A DNA stretch of 6,652 nucleotides from positions 1 to 6,652 of the forward strand of contig JAIRXY010000036.1 of NCBI GenBank assembly GCA_031268055.1, read 5' to 3'. Shown piece by piece: positions 5,160-6,652 of the stretch. The notes under the pieces are model-generated. The model had not been told where the DNA came from. It was given only the letters and a program-made list of their open reading frames with translations, and made no database searches. Positions within the stretch are counted from its first letter, which is position 1. Each line of letters starts with the position of its first letter. This DNA is from Prevotellaceae bacterium. Lineage in GTDB: Bacteria; Bacteroidota; Bacteroidia; Bacteroidales; UBA932. Made by a program: the position numbers and the translations under genes.

Positions 5160-5276
5160 AAATTTTGAATTTTGAATTACGAATTTTGAACTACGAATTT
5201 TAAATTTTAAATTTTAAATTTTGAATTTTGAATCAGGATTGGTAAAGCCAACTCAAAATTCAAAATTCAAAATTTT
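5160..5276. repeat. AT-rich heptamer array with inverted halves forming a hairpin
   Basis: Plus-strand bases 5160-5233 are built of ATTTTGA, ATTTTAA and degenerate forms (AATTACG, AACTACG). Bases 5254-5275 carry the opposite orientation, TTCAAAA. Bases 5216-5233 and 5258-5275 are exact 18-bp reverse complements with a 24-base spacer. The array fills the 119 bases between lipoprotein 1 and lipoprotein 2. On the coding strand it would form an AT-only hairpin right behind the lipoprotein 1 stop, so it may lower read-through into lipoprotein 2 and phoH. Confidence 0.8.
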
Positions 5277-5867
5277 CTACATGCTTGTTACCTCTACTTC
5301 AATCTCACCCATATTGGCGCTTGAGCTGTTTTCCTCAACCTTTAGCGGGAAGGAGAGCGTTGGCGTGTGTATGGTACGCTGTTGCCCTGCGGCAGACGAA
5401 ACATCAAAGGATTGTATCTGAAAAATGTAGACGCCGGGGGTTAGGACAAAATAGTCGTTCAGCAAGCTGGCGTACTCACCGGCCGTTTGGAGGTCTTCAG
5501 GGTGCAGCATGACCTTTATCTGCACGGGGTAGGCTATCGGCTCTGTGGTTACGCGGTAGCCGCCAACATCTGACTTGTTGCTTACGTGCGCCGTATCCAA
5601 AGCGTAAGAGGCGGACGGCCGCTGCTTCTTGCCGTTGATGGTTACGGAAATATTGCGCAAACTGTCGGCTACAAGATACTTTTTTTCACCGTTGTCCGCA
5701 ACAATGTAGGGCTTCAAAAACAAAATTATCTCGGAGAGCGCCACCTTTCCGGACGACGAGTACAGCGTGGGGTCGTTGTACGAGTAGGTATCGTAGCCGT
5801 CGTCCTTTGAGCACGACAGCATGAGGAGAAGGGCGAGAAGCGGCGCTATGGTAGCTACTTTTTTCAT
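5277..5867 (-). CDS. Lipoprotein of unknown function
   Basis: This 196-residue product starts MKKVATIAPLLALLLMLSCS: a charged start, a hydrophobic stretch, and a lipobox ending at Cys19, so it is exported and lipidated. The Ser-Lys-Asp-Asp after the cysteine is an acidic stretch of the kind associated with surface export of Bacteroidota lipoproteins; this is an inference. The mature part is beta-rich, with SEIILFLKPYIVA, RNISVTINGKKQRP, YPVQIKVMLHPEDL, a NDYFVLTPGVYIFQIQSFDV segment and a final MGEIEVEVTSM. I do not recognise a family. ATG 5867 is chosen because the signal peptide begins there; a longer frame to 5990 would overlap the peptidase gene. The start lies 5 bases after the peptidase stop, so the two are probably co-transcribed. 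Confidence 0.85.
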   Translation of the reverse strand: MKKVATIAPLLALLLMLSCSKDDGYDTYSYNDPTLYSSSGKVALSEIILFLKPYIVADNGEKKYLVADSLRNISVTINGKKQRPSASYALDTAHVSNKSDVGGYRVTTEPIAYPVQIKVMLHPEDLQTAGEYASLLNDYFVLTPGVYIFQIQSFDVSSAAGQQRTIHTPTLSFPLKVEENSSSANMGEIEVEVTSM

Positions 5868-5872
5868 AATGC

Positions 5873-6652
5873 TTAGCCTATCATGTACGTTTTTTCCTTC
5901 AAAAAAACCCGCTCGTCCTCGGAGAGGTGCGGCGCAAGCGTTCTGTAAACATGCGAATGGTAGGTGTTCAGGTACACCGTCTCCTGCCACGTAAGCATCT
6001 TTATGTCAATGGCGTTAGTGTCGATGGGGCAGAGGGTGACCGGCTCAAACTTGAGGAATTTTCCGAACTCGTTTTCTTCGCCCTTTACTGTCAGCTCAAG
6101 GTTTTCGATGCGTATGCCGTACTGGTTTGCCCTGTAAATCCCCGGCTCGCACGAGGTGAGCATGCCCTCCTCAAGTATCGTTGGATTTTCGTTCAGGCGG
6201 ATACTTTGCGGGCCTTCGTGGACGCAAAGGCAGTGCCCCACGCCGTGCCCCGTGCCGTGCAGGTAGGTAATGTAGTGCTGCATGAGGGGCTGCCGCGCCA
6301 GCATGTCGAGCTGCGCGCCGCGCGTGCCGTAGGGAAATATTGCCATAGCCAGCTGTATGTGGCCTTTGAGCACCAGCGTGTAGTCGGTTTCCTCCTGCTC
6401 GCTTGGCGTTCCCATGTGCAGCGTGCGCGTGATGTCGGTAGTGCCGTACTTGTACTGCGCTCCGGTGTCAATCAGGATGAAGGCGTCGCAGCCCAGCGCA
6501 ATGTCGGTCTTAGGCGTAGCCGAGTAGTGCACGATGGCTCCGTGCTCCTTGTATCCAACAATGGGAGAAAAGCTCTCCCCCAAAAAGTCGGGGCACTCGG
6601 CGCGAAACGCGCGCAACTGCTTAGCCGCGCTGATTTCTGTAACCTTTCCGCT
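5873..6652 (-). CDS. Xaa-Pro aminopeptidase (M24B), C-terminal 259 residues, 5' end outside window
   Basis: Metallopeptidase removing N-terminal residues before proline. The frame stays open to the right edge and starts inside SGKVTEISAAKQLRAFRAE. Seen, in visible numbering: HGAIVHYSA, then the five M24 metal ligands D62 (LIDTGAQY), D73 (GTTDITRT), H136 (LHGTGHGVGH), E169 (TSCEPGIY) and E183 (GIRIENLEL). VHEGP carries the extra catalytic-type H145. The last 60 or so residues (TLCPIDTNAIDIKMLTWQET onward) match the extra C-terminal block of the long-form, roughly 590-residue enzymes of Bacteroidota, so about 330 residues should lie outside. The TSCEPG motif has Cys where Asn is usual. It is the first visible gene of the unit leading to phoH. 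No signal peptide can be judged from this part. Confidence 0.95.
   Translation of the reverse strand, partial: SGKVTEISAAKQLRAFRAECPDFLGESFSPIVGYKEHGAIVHYSATPKTDIALGCDAFILIDTGAQYKYGTTDITRTLHMGTPSEQEETDYTLVLKGHIQLAMAIFPYGTRGAQLDMLARQPLMQHYITYLHGTGHGVGHCLCVHEGPQSIRLNENPTILEEGMLTSCEPGIYRANQYGIRIENLELTVKGEENEFGKFLKFEPVTLCPIDTNAIDIKMLTWQETVYLNTYHSHVYRTLAPHLSEDERVFLKEKTYMIG

Noticed and set aside
5160..5276. Heptamer array read as a CRISPR or direct-repeat immune array
   Set aside because: The units are 7 bp with no unique spacers, so it is a short tandem repeat.
5868..5990. 41-codon upstream extension of lipoprotein 1
   Set aside because: It overlaps the peptidase 3' end and would bury the signal peptide, which begins exactly at ATG 5867.

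Overview
The window looks like a chromosomal piece of a Bacteroidota bacterium, most likely of the order Bacteroidales. The grounds are the protein families (PL1-type pectate lyase, long-form M24B Xaa-Pro aminopeptidase, two type II lipoproteins with LASC/LLMLSC-type lipoboxes), the lack of clear Shine-Dalgarno sites before the genes, promoter-like TAnnTTTG boxes, and intergenic palindromes and AT-rich heptamer repeats familiar from that phylum. I recognised the families by reading the translated sequence; no database search was run.

Layout: (1) 2-628, plus strand: C-terminal part of a secreted pectate lyase whose stop lies inside a heptamer repeat. (2) 629-936: no gene; it holds a 131-bp MITE-like element with perfect 18-bp inverted ends and one copy of a dispersed repeat. 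(3) 937-1305, minus: YraN/UPF0102 nuclease-like protein. (4) 1306-1600: divergent intergenic region with candidate promoters and an 8-bp stem in the recR leader. (5) 1601-2233, plus: recR. (6) 2234-3684: a type II toxin-antitoxin locus on the minus strand. An intact higB-higA pair (3684 to 3050) is followed by a diverged tandem copy of about 590 bp that carries a second, orphan higA and only the last 27 codons of higB. Each unit also carries the same set of palindromic repeats. (7) 3685-3831: higBA promoter region. (8) 3832-6652, minus: a probable operon in the order Xaa-Pro aminopeptidase (5' end outside the window), lipoprotein 1, an AT-rich heptamer array, lipoprotein 2, phoH.

Functionally the window mixes housekeeping genes (RecR for recombinational repair, PhoH ATPase, peptidase, YraN), cell-envelope lipoproteins of unknown role, and polysaccharide degradation. 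The most unusual part is the toxin-antitoxin region. The duplication left a second antitoxin without its own toxin, and the two antitoxins are nearly identical except for a patch of about 13 residues at the end of the DNA-binding domain. I see no CRISPR array, tRNA, rRNA, intact insertion sequence or phage gene, and no clear sign of a wholly new system. The best leads are the orphan antitoxin and the repeat families.
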